The position numbers were made by a program, and so were the translations under genes. This document shows positions 6,319-13,224 of a DNA stretch of 13,224 bases, in pieces. The notes beneath the pieces were generated by a model. It was given only the letters and a program-made list of their open reading frames with translations, had not been told where the DNA came from and ran no database searches. This stretch comes from an uncultured Pseudomonadaceae bacterium. Its GTDB lineage: Bacteria > Pseudomonadota > Gammaproteobacteria > Pseudomonadales > Pseudomonadaceae. Position 1 is the stretch's first letter. Each line of letters starts with the position of its first letter. The stretch is taken from positions 1 through 13,224 of the forward strand of contig CANRHT010000037.1 in the NCBI GenBank assembly GCA_947630465.1, read 5' to 3'.

Positions 6319-7653
6319 TCAGTAATGGCCTGATTTTTTCATCTGTAGATATTGGCTGATCAAGGTGCCGGTCAGTTGGCTGGGGCGTACATCGACGACA
6401 TCAATCCCTTGGCTTAACAGTCGCTGCTGATTGCGTTGCTTGGCCAGCGCATAGTCAACGCCACCACAATACAGCAGTGCTTGTTGATAATGATCGACTG
6501 TCTCAGCACGCACCTGATCTAAGACTTCTTCACGCAGGCTGACAAGCAAGGTGCGATGGTGTTTTTTGAGTTGCTGCATGGCGCGGACTAGATCGCTATC
6601 GGCTTCATCGGCAAGGTTGCTGATCACAATAACCAGCGCGCGGCGTTTTTGCATAACAAGAAATTGCTTAACGGTCGTGCTGTAATCAGCGCTTTCTTGA
6701 CTGGCTTGGATATCATAGAGGCCGTTGAGTAAAACTGACATGTGCGCACGACCTTTGCGCGGGGCAATACGGCGTTGCTCTCCGGCAAAAGTATGGACAC
6801 CGACGGCGTCACCTTGGCGTAGCGCGGTATAAGCCAGCAATAAACAGGCATTGAGTGCGTGATCAAGATGGCTGAGTGCGCCGTCATGGCTGCGCATGCT
6901 ACGGCCGCAATCGAGTAAAAAGATCACCTGCTGATCGCGTTCATCTTGGTATTCGCGGGCAATGGGCGTGCGCTTGCGTGCGGTGGCTTTCCAGTCAATA
7001 TGGCGCAGGCTGTCGTCGGCACGAAACTCACGCAACTGATGAAATTCCAAACCACTGCCACGCCGCTGTTGCTGTTGTACACCCAGCTGATTAAGCCATT
7101 GCTCAGTGGCTTGCAACTCTCCGCTTTGCAGCCGACTAAAATCAGGGTAGACCCGCAGCGGATTGGGCTGTTGTAGCAGGTACTGAGCCGTCCATAAGCG
7201 CAGTGGACTGGGCATGCGTAGGGCGCAGTTATTGAGGAGAAAACGTCCGCGCTGTAAGGGTTTGATACGGTAATGAGTACTGCTGATGTGGCCCGGTTGC
7301 AAGGTCACTTGGTGCGGCAATTGGGCAAACTCAAAGCTATCGGGTAGATGATCAAAATATTCAACAACCACTCTACGCTGAGATGGATGACTGATATTAA
7401 GTTGCACCTCGGTGTAGCGCCCCAGCGACAATGATTGTGGCAGCTGGCGCTGAAAACTAGGCGCTGCTTGACGGTAAGCCAGCCACGCATCGAACACGGC
7501 TAATAACACGAGAGCAATGTACACAGCGGTCAGGCTGATGGGCAACCAGAGTGGCACCGGCCATGCCAGTGCCTGCGCGCTACCTAGAGCAATCGCCAGC
7601 ACTAACAGGGCCGTAACGCTGCTTAAGCACAGGCGTGACGGCTTAATAATCAT
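6319..7653 (-). CDS. DUF58 protein (vWA-like), MoxR partner
   Basis: The 444-residue product has two N-terminal hydrophobic segments (about 8-30 and 36-57), then an immunoglobulin-like beta region, then the DUF58 signature GLEFHQLREFRADD (201-214) with HIDWKATARKRTPIAREYQ after it, and a von Willebrand A-like fold. The metal-site motif is D248-C-G-R-S252, a DxGxS form of the usual DxSxS, which is common in DUF58. DUF58 proteins nearly always sit next to MoxR ATPases and are thought to act with them in assembling or activating protein complexes, here at the inner membrane with the bulk probably cytosolic. Its ATG overlaps the moxR stop as ATGA, and no clear ribosome site is seen, so translation likely depends on moxR. 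It is the last gene of the operon; no terminator is obvious downstream. Confidence 0.92.
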   Translation of the reverse strand: MIIKPSRLCLSSVTALLVLAIALGSAQALAWPVPLWLPISLTAVYIALVLLAVFDAWLAYRQAAPSFQRQLPQSLSLGRYTEVQLNISHPSQRRVVVEYFDHLPDSFEFAQLPHQVTLQPGHISSTHYRIKPLQRGRFLLNNCALRMPSPLRLWTAQYLLQQPNPLRVYPDFSRLQSGELQATEQWLNQLGVQQQQRRGSGLEFHQLREFRADDSLRHIDWKATARKRTPIAREYQDERDQQVIFLLDCGRSMRSHDGALSHLDHALNACLLLAYTALRQGDAVGVHTFAGEQRRIAPRKGRAHMSVLLNGLYDIQASQESADYSTTVKQFLVMQKRRALVIVISNLADEADSDLVRAMQQLKKHHRTLLVSLREEVLDQVRAETVDHYQQALLYCGGVDYALAKQRNQQRLLSQGIDVVDVRPSQLTGTLISQYLQMKKSGHY

Positions 7654-8795
7654 GCGCGAGGCACAGCAACGTGTTGCAGTAATTGCTGGAGTACCTGCTC
7701 AATGTCGACACCTTCGATCTCCAGTTCAGCGGATAAGTGCACGCGGTGACGTAACACGTTGAGCGCTGCACTTTTAATATTATCCGGTGTGACGAACGCC
7801 TGCCCCAGCAATAACGCATGCGCGCGACCATAGCGAATCAAGTCAATTGACGCGCGCGGACCAGCACCGCTGCTTAAGCCCGGCCACTGGCGGGTCATAC
7901 GTACTAAGCTGACGGCGTAGTTTAATACTTGATCGTCGACCGGTAGAGTACTGGCAATTTTCTGGATGGCAAGCACGTCACGCGGCTGCAGTAAAGTCCG
8001 CAGGCTGGTGCTTTCAAGCATATCGGCTTGGGCGGAACGGGTGACCGCGCGCACCAACAGTTGCTCTTCCAGTTCTTGCGGGTAGTCAATATGCAGTTTG
8101 ACCATAAAACGGTCGAGCTCAGCTTCGGGTAGGGGATAGGTGCCTTCTTGCTCGATCGGGTTTTGCGTGGCGAGCACCATAAAAGGTTGTGGCACAGGCA
8201 GCGAGCGCCCTTCGAGGGTAATGCTGCGCTCTTGCATCACTTCTAATAAGGCAGCTTGAGTTTTAGCCGGCGCACGGTTGATTTCATCCGCCAGCAAAAG
8301 GTTAGTAAACGCAGGGCCTTTACGCAGTTTAAATTGTTCACTGTGCAGGTCATACACCGCATGGCCGGTGATGTCGCTGGGCATCAGGTCTGGGGTGAAT
8401 TGAATACGGTTAAATTGCCCGCTAAAACACTGAGCAATCGCGCGTACCAATAATGTTTTGCCTAAACCGGGCACACCCTCAATCAGTAGGTGGCCAGCGG
8501 CAATTAAGGTGCATAAAGCCCCCTCAACCACAGCGGTTTGCCCAATCAGTGCTTTTTCGAGTTCTTCATGTACGGCCTGCATTAAGCGGCTGGCTCGTGC
8601 GCGTTGTTGATCCGCTTTATTAACGGCAGCTTGGGCTGACGGCTCTGGGACTGTGGCTGCAACTTCAACTGCCACTTCAACTTCAGTAGCCGTTTGCACT
8701 GGTGTTTTTTCATCCGTTTCAGCGCTCTGGGCAACCGCTTCAGCAGAGGCTGATTCATCAAGATGTAAATCAAAATCGGCAGGGCTTTGGCTCAT
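7650..8795 (-). CDS. MoxR family AAA+ ATPase
   Basis: MoxR proteins are AAA+ chaperone-like ATPases that work with vWA-domain partners. The 381-residue product shows Walker A GVPGLGKT (107-114), FNRIQFTPDLMPSDITG (128-144), Walker B LLLADEIN (166-173, Asp170 and Glu171), sensor 1 ATQNPIEQEGTYPLPEAELDRF (209-230, shown in part by its start) and the C-terminal lid domain. The first 65 or so residues form an unusual Ala/Val/Glu-rich, probably disordered extension before the conserved region starts near LMQAVHEELEKALIGQ; many family members are 300-340 residues. The ATG at 8795 has an AAGGA ribosome site 7 nt upstream, supporting this long form. Its start overlaps the DUF4350 stop by 4 nt and its stop overlaps the DUF58 start by 4 nt. 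Confidence 0.96.
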   Translation of the reverse strand: MSQSPADFDLHLDESASAEAVAQSAETDEKTPVQTATEVEVAVEVAATVPEPSAQAAVNKADQQRARASRLMQAVHEELEKALIGQTAVVEGALCTLIAAGHLLIEGVPGLGKTLLVRAIAQCFSGQFNRIQFTPDLMPSDITGHAVYDLHSEQFKLRKGPAFTNLLLADEINRAPAKTQAALLEVMQERSITLEGRSLPVPQPFMVLATQNPIEQEGTYPLPEAELDRFMVKLHIDYPQELEEQLLVRAVTRSAQADMLESTSLRTLLQPRDVLAIQKIASTLPVDDQVLNYAVSLVRMTRQWPGLSSGAGPRASIDLIRYGRAHALLLGQAFVTPDNIKSAALNVLRHRVHLSAELEIEGVDIEQVLQQLLQHVAVPRA

Positions 8796-9958
8796 AATGC
8801 ATTCCTTAAGTGTTGTAAGCGTGCAACATGCTGAGTAAAAGCATGGGCTGAAAGTGGGTGCGTGGGCGGTGGGCGCATGCTGTGTGAGATGCTATTCATG
8901 GATTGGCGGCTTAATTGCTGCAAAATAGCCCATTGTTGAGTCATCGGCAGTTTGACAAAGTCTGGATAACGCTGCTGGGCACGCTGTTTGATATCTTTTT
9001 GCAATGTCAGCAGCATCTGGCGCTGTTGTTTATAACGCACATTAAATAATGCGCTGGCTAATAAATGCTCGGTCAGGCGCCGCCGCGTGCTTTGTAGCGG
9101 CTGACGAATGGCTGCAAAACGCGGGGCGGCTGACCACGCACCCAGTAATAATAAAGCCAATAAGAGTACGCAGGCGATGCTGTAATAGAGCCAAATGCGC
9201 TTGAGCAGGCTCTGTTGCGCTGGAGTATTAAATAGAGTGACCTCGGTGTCTTGGCTTAAATACCAGAGCAGCCAAGCATGGTCATATGCGCCGATATTTT
9301 TATTATTCCACAGCGTTAATTCGCTGAGCACCGTGACTAAACCTAAACCGTGGCTCAATTGTAATAATTGCGTTGTCTCCTGACTGTTTGCCCAGGCATG
9401 AGCACGGTTGGCGCTGTCGTGTAGATGGTAGCGGCTATCTAAAGCTAAATAAGCGGGTGATTGCTCATTTTCTAGATAAAGACGTGTGAGGTTTTTTGCA
9501 GCCAGTGTTGCTGAGTCGGCTTGCGTGATCTGTTCGCTATGCGCTGGTGCAAGTTGTGCAGTTGCTTGCTTTTTGATGCCCAGACTGTGTAACAGCGAGC
9601 TGGGTTCTTGCGCATTAATCTCTTCATGTTCAGCCGAGACCACTAAGTGTCCGCCCTGCGCCACCCAATCCAAGAGTTGCTTGGATTGTTGTGCCACAGG
9701 TGGCTGTGCTTGGCCGAGAATAATGACAGTGTGGTAGGCGTTATCCAGCGCTGGTAAAGCATCAAGACTGAGCGTGCTGCTCACGGCAATGCCTTGCTCC
9801 TGTAAAAAGTGCTCCATGGCTAAATAATGATTGCTGCGCACGGCAGGGCTGGGGCCGAGATCAATCTGCTGTTCTTCGTACACCAAGTATTGGCTCAGCC
9901 ATAAGCCGACAGCGCCCAGTACCAACACACCGATAATGGCGGGTAAATAGCGCTTCAT
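8792..9958 (-). CDS. DUF4350 membrane protein
   Basis: The 388-residue product has a membrane segment at about 4-24 (YLPAIIGVLVLGAVGLWL) and another at 255-276, enclosing an extracytoplasmic domain, with a polar cytoplasmic tail of about 110 residues. The domain begins SNHYLAMEHFLQEQG and includes HTVIILGQAQPP, LLDWVAQGGHLVVSAE and GLGLVTVLSELTLWNN, the pattern of DUF4350, which resembles glutamine-amidotransferase-like folds; no catalytic Cys-His pair is evident to me. Function is unknown; its constant place beside MoxR suggests a partner or substrate. The ATG at 9958 is chosen because it overlaps the DUF4129 stop as ATGA, has AAGGGG 8 nt upstream and starts directly into a membrane segment. 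An in-frame start at 10057 would lie inside the upstream gene. Confidence 0.85.
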   Translation of the reverse strand: MKRYLPAIIGVLVLGAVGLWLSQYLVYEEQQIDLGPSPAVRSNHYLAMEHFLQEQGIAVSSTLSLDALPALDNAYHTVIILGQAQPPVAQQSKQLLDWVAQGGHLVVSAEHEEINAQEPSSLLHSLGIKKQATAQLAPAHSEQITQADSATLAAKNLTRLYLENEQSPAYLALDSRYHLHDSANRAHAWANSQETTQLLQLSHGLGLVTVLSELTLWNNKNIGAYDHAWLLWYLSQDTEVTLFNTPAQQSLLKRIWLYYSIACVLLLALLLLGAWSAAPRFAAIRQPLQSTRRRLTEHLLASALFNVRYKQQRQMLLTLQKDIKQRAQQRYPDFVKLPMTQQWAILQQLSRQSMNSISHSMRPPPTHPLSAHAFTQHVARLQHLRNAL

Positions 9959-11502
9959 GTTCTGCGCCCCTTGCCATTGAGTTGTTGCCATTGCGCGCAC
10001 AATGCGTTGAATTGTTCTTGGCTGAGCAAGTGATGACCCCAAGCCAGATTTTGCCAATGCTGAGTGATTTGCTGGCAGTGCTGTTGTAATTCGGGCGCTA
10101 AAGCATCGATCAACAGTAGCACTTCACCTTCAGTCGAGGCTTGATTTAAAGGGATAGTTTCAACTGTAGCGAGGTGGTTGAGTACGCCGCGGTAGAGCAG
10201 ACTGAGCGCTGCACGCGGCTGTTCTGGCCACAATTGTTGTGCGCTATCCAGTAAGTCATCGGGTAAGGCGTCACTGCTGATATCAAGACCAAAGACTGTT
10301 TGCAGTGGGGGTTCGGTAGAGGTTTTTTTACCCCGTATTAAACCGCTAAAGGTTTGCAGCCATTGGCGGTAGCGCCACACAATCACAGCACTGATCAGCA
10401 GCAGCAGACCCCATAAAATAAACTGCAAGCCTAAAGATACTTGATTGATCAGTGAGCGCAGCCAGTCTGGCATGCCGAGTGTTTTTTTATCGCCTGACTT
10501 GGTTGTGTCTGACTTAGGAAAGTGCCAGCTGTTGACTGTTTTAGAGTTTTTAAAGGGAGCTGTATTTAAAATACTCTGGATGCTCTGCTGGGCTTGTTCA
10601 CTATTGAGCATTTGTTTGAGCAGACGCGGTTGGTCGCTGGTGAGCTCTTCACTGGTCACCGCTGTTGTGCTGGGCGTGGCAGCATTGGCGAGAGCTGATT
10701 CTTGATAGGGAAGCCAACAGACAAGAGCCAGCAGCAGTAGCGGTGCGATCTTGCTAAAGCGCTGGGCTAATTGCCTAAACACCAGCTCAATATCCCAAGC
10801 TTCCAGTTCAGTGCGGCGATTGAGGTATAAGGTGAAACCGCAGGCAACGTAAATCGGTTCCCAGATGATCAGTACTAAAACATACAAGAGGTTGCTGAGA
10901 TGTTCCGCCCACAGCCACTCGTGCTGGCTGATTTCCAGCAGCTTTAGCCAATTCCAATCGGTTTGAAGTTGGGCGGGAATCAGCAAGTACAACAAAGTAA
11001 TAAAGCCCAGCAAAATCGCCATTTCAATATGTAACCCAATAATGGTCAACCAAGTGGGCACGCGGCTGTAATGGCGGCCTAACGTTACTAAACGTTGTTG
11101 CCGAGCGCTGCCGCTCAAGCCTTCCAGTTGTTGTACGGGTAGATCAAAGCTGCGGGTTAGGCTTAAACGTCGCCAAGTTAAGCTGGCGAATAGTTGTGGG
11201 CGAAACAGCTTGGGGGCCATTTTAATACAGTCGATCAAGCGCGGTGTGTTTGCGAATAGAGCGTTGGATAAAATATACAGTGGCACGCGTTCAAAGAGCG
11301 GTTTGAGCCACCAAATAACCAGCACTGCTATGGTAGGTTGTTGCCAGAATATAAGAGACAGTAGAGCAAATACAGGCAGCGTCATCAGTGCCCACGTCAG
11401 CATCAATACAGTGCTGTGACGGCGTGCCAGTAGAATACCTAAGTCGATGGCTTCCCACGGGTTACGGGTACGCACTACGGCTTGCACTTTATTAAGCTGC
11501 AT
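9955..11502 (-). CDS. DUF4129 multi-pass membrane protein
   Basis: The 515-residue product has hydrophobic segments at about 32-53, 56-70, 152-175, 203-225, 252-268 and 355-376. A polar Ser/Thr-rich stretch (270-350), probably periplasmic, separates the last two. The C-terminal part (about 425-510) fits the DUF4129 pattern: PRAALSLLYRGVLNHL followed by ASTEGEVLLL. DUF4129 is often attached to transglutaminase-like proteins in MoxR loci, but no transglutaminase domain is present in this protein or in the operon. A specific function is unknown; a membrane role with MoxR and DUF58 is inferred. It overlaps the end of the SpoIIM-like gene by 11 nt, the only junction that is not ATGA, with AGGG about 10 nt before the ATG. 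Confidence 0.82.
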   Translation of the reverse strand: MQLNKVQAVVRTRNPWEAIDLGILLARRHSTVLMLTWALMTLPVFALLSLIFWQQPTIAVLVIWWLKPLFERVPLYILSNALFANTPRLIDCIKMAPKLFRPQLFASLTWRRLSLTRSFDLPVQQLEGLSGSARQQRLVTLGRHYSRVPTWLTIIGLHIEMAILLGFITLLYLLIPAQLQTDWNWLKLLEISQHEWLWAEHLSNLLYVLVLIIWEPIYVACGFTLYLNRRTELEAWDIELVFRQLAQRFSKIAPLLLLALVCWLPYQESALANAATPSTTAVTSEELTSDQPRLLKQMLNSEQAQQSIQSILNTAPFKNSKTVNSWHFPKSDTTKSGDKKTLGMPDWLRSLINQVSLGLQFILWGLLLLISAVIVWRYRQWLQTFSGLIRGKKTSTEPPLQTVFGLDISSDALPDDLLDSAQQLWPEQPRAALSLLYRGVLNHLATVETIPLNQASTEGEVLLLIDALAPELQQHCQQITQHWQNLAWGHHLLSQEQFNALCAQWQQLNGKGRRT

Positions 11503-12469
11503 AACGGCGACGCCCTGAAAAAGCTAAATAGGTCAGCACCAACAGCCATAAGCTCGCGCCCACTGCAAGTTTAATCGGCACTGCAGTGCTGTTGCTTGAT
11601 GACCAATAGGCTTCAATAAAAGCGGCCAGTACTAAAAAAACAATCACACCTCCGACCAGCTTAATACTGACCCGAGCAGCGGTTTGCAAGGCAGCGGCTC
11701 GACTCAAAGCGCCGGGGGCAATCAAGGCTGCACCCAGTTTGAGACCTGCACCACCGGCAATGGCAATGGCGGTTAACTCAAAAGCGCCGTGCCCCACAAC
11801 AAAAGGCCAAAAAGTATCGGTGTAGCCGATACGTGTCAGGTGTCCGGCGACTGCGCCGATATTAATGCCGTTAAACAGCAAGAAGAACAGGCTGCCCAAT
11901 CCCAGTAATAAGCCACTGGCAAAGGTCTGAAAAGCAATACCAATATTGTTAAGAATATAAAAGCCAAACATCAGCCAGTCATCTTGGTGATCGCGCGCGC
12001 TCATGGGGCCAATCACGCGTTGAGCGGGATCGTACATACTTTCCATATGCGCCACTTGAGCAGGGCTCATCACGCTGTAAATTAAATTAGGAAAAACCCC
12101 TGTTAACACAGCCATTAATGCTGCGCTGCCAAAAAACAGCAGCGTAGCCAGTGCGATGCAGCGCCATTGCTGGCGCACAGTCGCTGGAAAATCGATCACT
12201 ATAAAGGTTAATAACTGGGTGAGCAGTGAGCTCTTATGTCGATAAAACTGCTGATGACCTTGCAACGTCAGTTGTTGTAAATGCTCCAGTAACGGCGTGC
12301 TATATCCGCGTTGCTGGGCGAGTGCTAAATGCTGGCAAATGCGGCGATAATCTTGCGCGAAAGACTCCAGTTGCTTAGGTGTGGCTGTACCTTTATGCAA
12401 GGCTTGGACCTGTTGCGCGAAGCTGTGCCAGTGCGGCTGATGCAATTTTTCGAAGGAGGCTTGTTTCAT
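11492..12469 (-). CDS. SpoIIM/DUF95-like membrane protein
   Basis: The 325-residue product starts with a soluble, probably helical region of about 100 residues, then has roughly five or six membrane segments. The conserved family core is visible: FYILNNIGIAFQTFASGL (170-187), FNGINIGAVAGH (199-210), GHGAFELTAIAIAGGAGL (226-243, with His227 and Glu231) and AAFIEAYWS near 282. Annotation pipelines call this family stage II sporulation protein M because it shares a fold with a Bacillus engulfment protein. Nothing else here points to sporulation, so the name should not be read as a function. The ATG at 12469 overlaps the RDD stop as ATGA, and no strong ribosome site is present, suggesting translational coupling. 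Confidence 0.9.
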   Translation of the reverse strand: MKQASFEKLHQPHWHSFAQQVQALHKGTATPKQLESFAQDYRRICQHLALAQQRGYSTPLLEHLQQLTLQGHQQFYRHKSSLLTQLLTFIVIDFPATVRQQWRCIALATLLFFGSAALMAVLTGVFPNLIYSVMSPAQVAHMESMYDPAQRVIGPMSARDHQDDWLMFGFYILNNIGIAFQTFASGLLLGLGSLFFLLFNGINIGAVAGHLTRIGYTDTFWPFVVGHGAFELTAIAIAGGAGLKLGAALIAPGALSRAAALQTAARVSIKLVGGVIVFLVLAAFIEAYWSSSNSTAVPIKLAVGASLWLLVLTYLAFSGRRRYAA

Positions 12470-13179
12470 ACAGGACCCACAATACCGCGCGCGATGCTGT
12501 TAAGGGCGCCAGTGGCGTTCTCGGTCGGTAGTTTCAGTGCTGGCGCAATAATCTGTGCCAGTTCAGCACTGCGTTGTGGCGATAAACTGTGCTGGCGCTC
12601 AGCAAAACCAACAATGGCTTGCTGCTCGCTACGGGTTAAAGCAACAGGTGATAGGCAGGCATCTGCTTGCGGTAAGGGCGCGCGCACGCTGGGTTTAGCT
12701 TGATATACCACTAAAGTGCCGGCAGCTAGATCACCCAAACGTTGAAACTGAGTGCTGCCTAAAATACTAAAAATGCCCACGCAATAGGCAAAGGGTAACA
12801 AGTCAACAACACGTAAGAGGTTGCGGGTTAATGAGCCTGACCAACTGATGGGCGTACCATCGCTATAAATCACCTGTAAGCCCAAGATGTGTTTACCCGG
12901 TGTGCGGCCTTGATTAAGTACTTCAAACAGCACCATGTACCACCAGAGTAATAAAAAAGCGCTGATAGAAGCCAAACCTGAACCAAATTTACCCAGGTAC
13001 AACCAAGCTGCGCCCGCCAGTGCTAGCAATGCACCGCGCAACAGCAAATCAATTGCAAAGGCCAAAATGCGTACCGGTAAGCCGGCCGGACTCAGGGGTA
13101 GCTCTATGCCTTCAGGTGTTTCTAAATACAGTTGAGTATCTAAAATTACAGGACGCTCAGGAAAAGATTGATCAATCAA
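12466..13179 (-). CDS. RDD family membrane protein
   Basis: The 237-residue product holds an RDD domain: the first helix pair begins PAGLPVRILAFAIDLLLRG (Arg37 and Asp44), then comes FEVLNQGRTPGKHILGLQV, then LTRNLLRVVDLLPF (Asp126) and FQRLGDLAAGTLVVYQ (Asp150). Three or so membrane segments are expected, followed by a polar cytoplasmic tail of about 75 residues. RDD proteins are small membrane proteins of mostly unknown role. This is the first gene of the six-gene MoxR operon. The start is uncertain: the frame is open up to a TAG at 13215-13213 and holds no ATG in the right place. TTG at 13179 is the best choice; ATT codons upstream are less likely. No clear ribosome site precedes it. Confidence 0.88.
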   Translation of the reverse strand: MIDQSFPERPVILDTQLYLETPEGIELPLSPAGLPVRILAFAIDLLLRGALLALAGAAWLYLGKFGSGLASISAFLLLWWYMVLFEVLNQGRTPGKHILGLQVIYSDGTPISWSGSLTRNLLRVVDLLPFAYCVGIFSILGSTQFQRLGDLAAGTLVVYQAKPSVRAPLPQADACLSPVALTRSEQQAIVGFAERQHSLSPQRSAELAQIIAPALKLPTENATGALNSIARGIVGPV

Positions 13180-13214
13180 AATGCAGCCGATAAATAAAAT
13201 AATAGTCGGGCTCT

Positions 13215-13220
13215 AGTATA
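13215..13220 (-). promoter_or_regulatory. -10 element of the MoxR operon promoter (candidate)
   Basis: On the - strand 13220-13215 reads TATACT, five of six matches to the -10 consensus. It would start transcription near 13208, about 28 nt before the proposed TTG start of the RDD gene. The -35 region falls outside the window, so the promoter cannot be completed here. Confidence 0.4.
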
Positions 13221-13224
13221 GAGA

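Noticed and set aside
9959..10057. Longer DUF4350 start at 10057.
   Set aside because: It would overlap the DUF4129 coding region by about 100 nt and place a polar stretch before the membrane segment; the ATGA-coupled ATG at 9958 has a good ribosome site.
11492..12469. Evidence for sporulation from the SpoIIM-like gene.
   Set aside because: The family is widespread in non-sporulating bacteria, no other sporulation gene is present, and the neighbours are a MoxR operon.
1..13224. Mobile elements, prophage, CRISPR arrays, tRNA or rRNA genes.
   Set aside because: I saw no transposase or integrase, no regularly spaced repeats, no cloverleaf-like sequence and no rRNA-like stretch; gene content and style are uniform.

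Overview
The window looks like a chromosomal core segment of a gammaproteobacterium, most likely a moderate-GC member of the Pseudomonadaceae (base composition looks close to 50% G+C by eye). The reasons are the close match of PdxB and of the PykA-type pyruvate kinase to remembered Pseudomonas proteins, the placement of a tandem-domain universal stress protein directly upstream of pykA (as I recall for PA4328/PA4329 in P. aeruginosa), and a proteobacterial MoxR operon. I see no tRNA, rRNA, CRISPR array, insertion sequence or phage gene.

Layout. Positions 2-340 (+) are the last 112 codons of an alpha-2-macroglobulin-like protein. A 507-bp gene-free stretch follows (341-847). It lies between two convergent genes, so it needs no promoter, yet it holds a 15-bp hairpin, an AT-rich block and a tight group of DnaA-box-like 9-mers including a perfect TTATCCACA. 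A NorM-type MATE efflux pump (848-2242, -) diverges from pdxB (2438-3568, +), the second enzyme of the DXP-dependent vitamin B6 pathway. pdxB converges on pykA (3659-5110, -) across a shared hairpin. Upstream of pykA, on the same strand, lies a two-domain Usp gene (5204-6130), with a promoter region carrying FNR/Anr-like half-sites.

The right half (6319-13179, -) is one compact six-gene operon. In transcription order it encodes an RDD membrane protein, a SpoIIM/DUF95-like membrane protein, a DUF4129 membrane protein, a DUF4350 membrane protein, a MoxR AAA+ ATPase and a DUF58 (vWA-like) protein. Every junction overlaps: four are 4-nt ATGA overlaps and one is an 11-nt overlap. This indicates translational coupling and suggests a single membrane-associated machine. 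A plausible reading is that the MoxR ATPase and the membrane-tethered DUF58 protein form a chaperone pair that remodels or assembles partners in the inner membrane. The substrate of this widespread system is not known to me, which makes it the best candidate here for an under-described system.

The genes left of 6319 are ordinary metabolism and stress genes. The two items most worth checking outside the operon are the DnaA-box cluster at about 639-673 and the possible oxygen-responsive promoter of the Usp gene.
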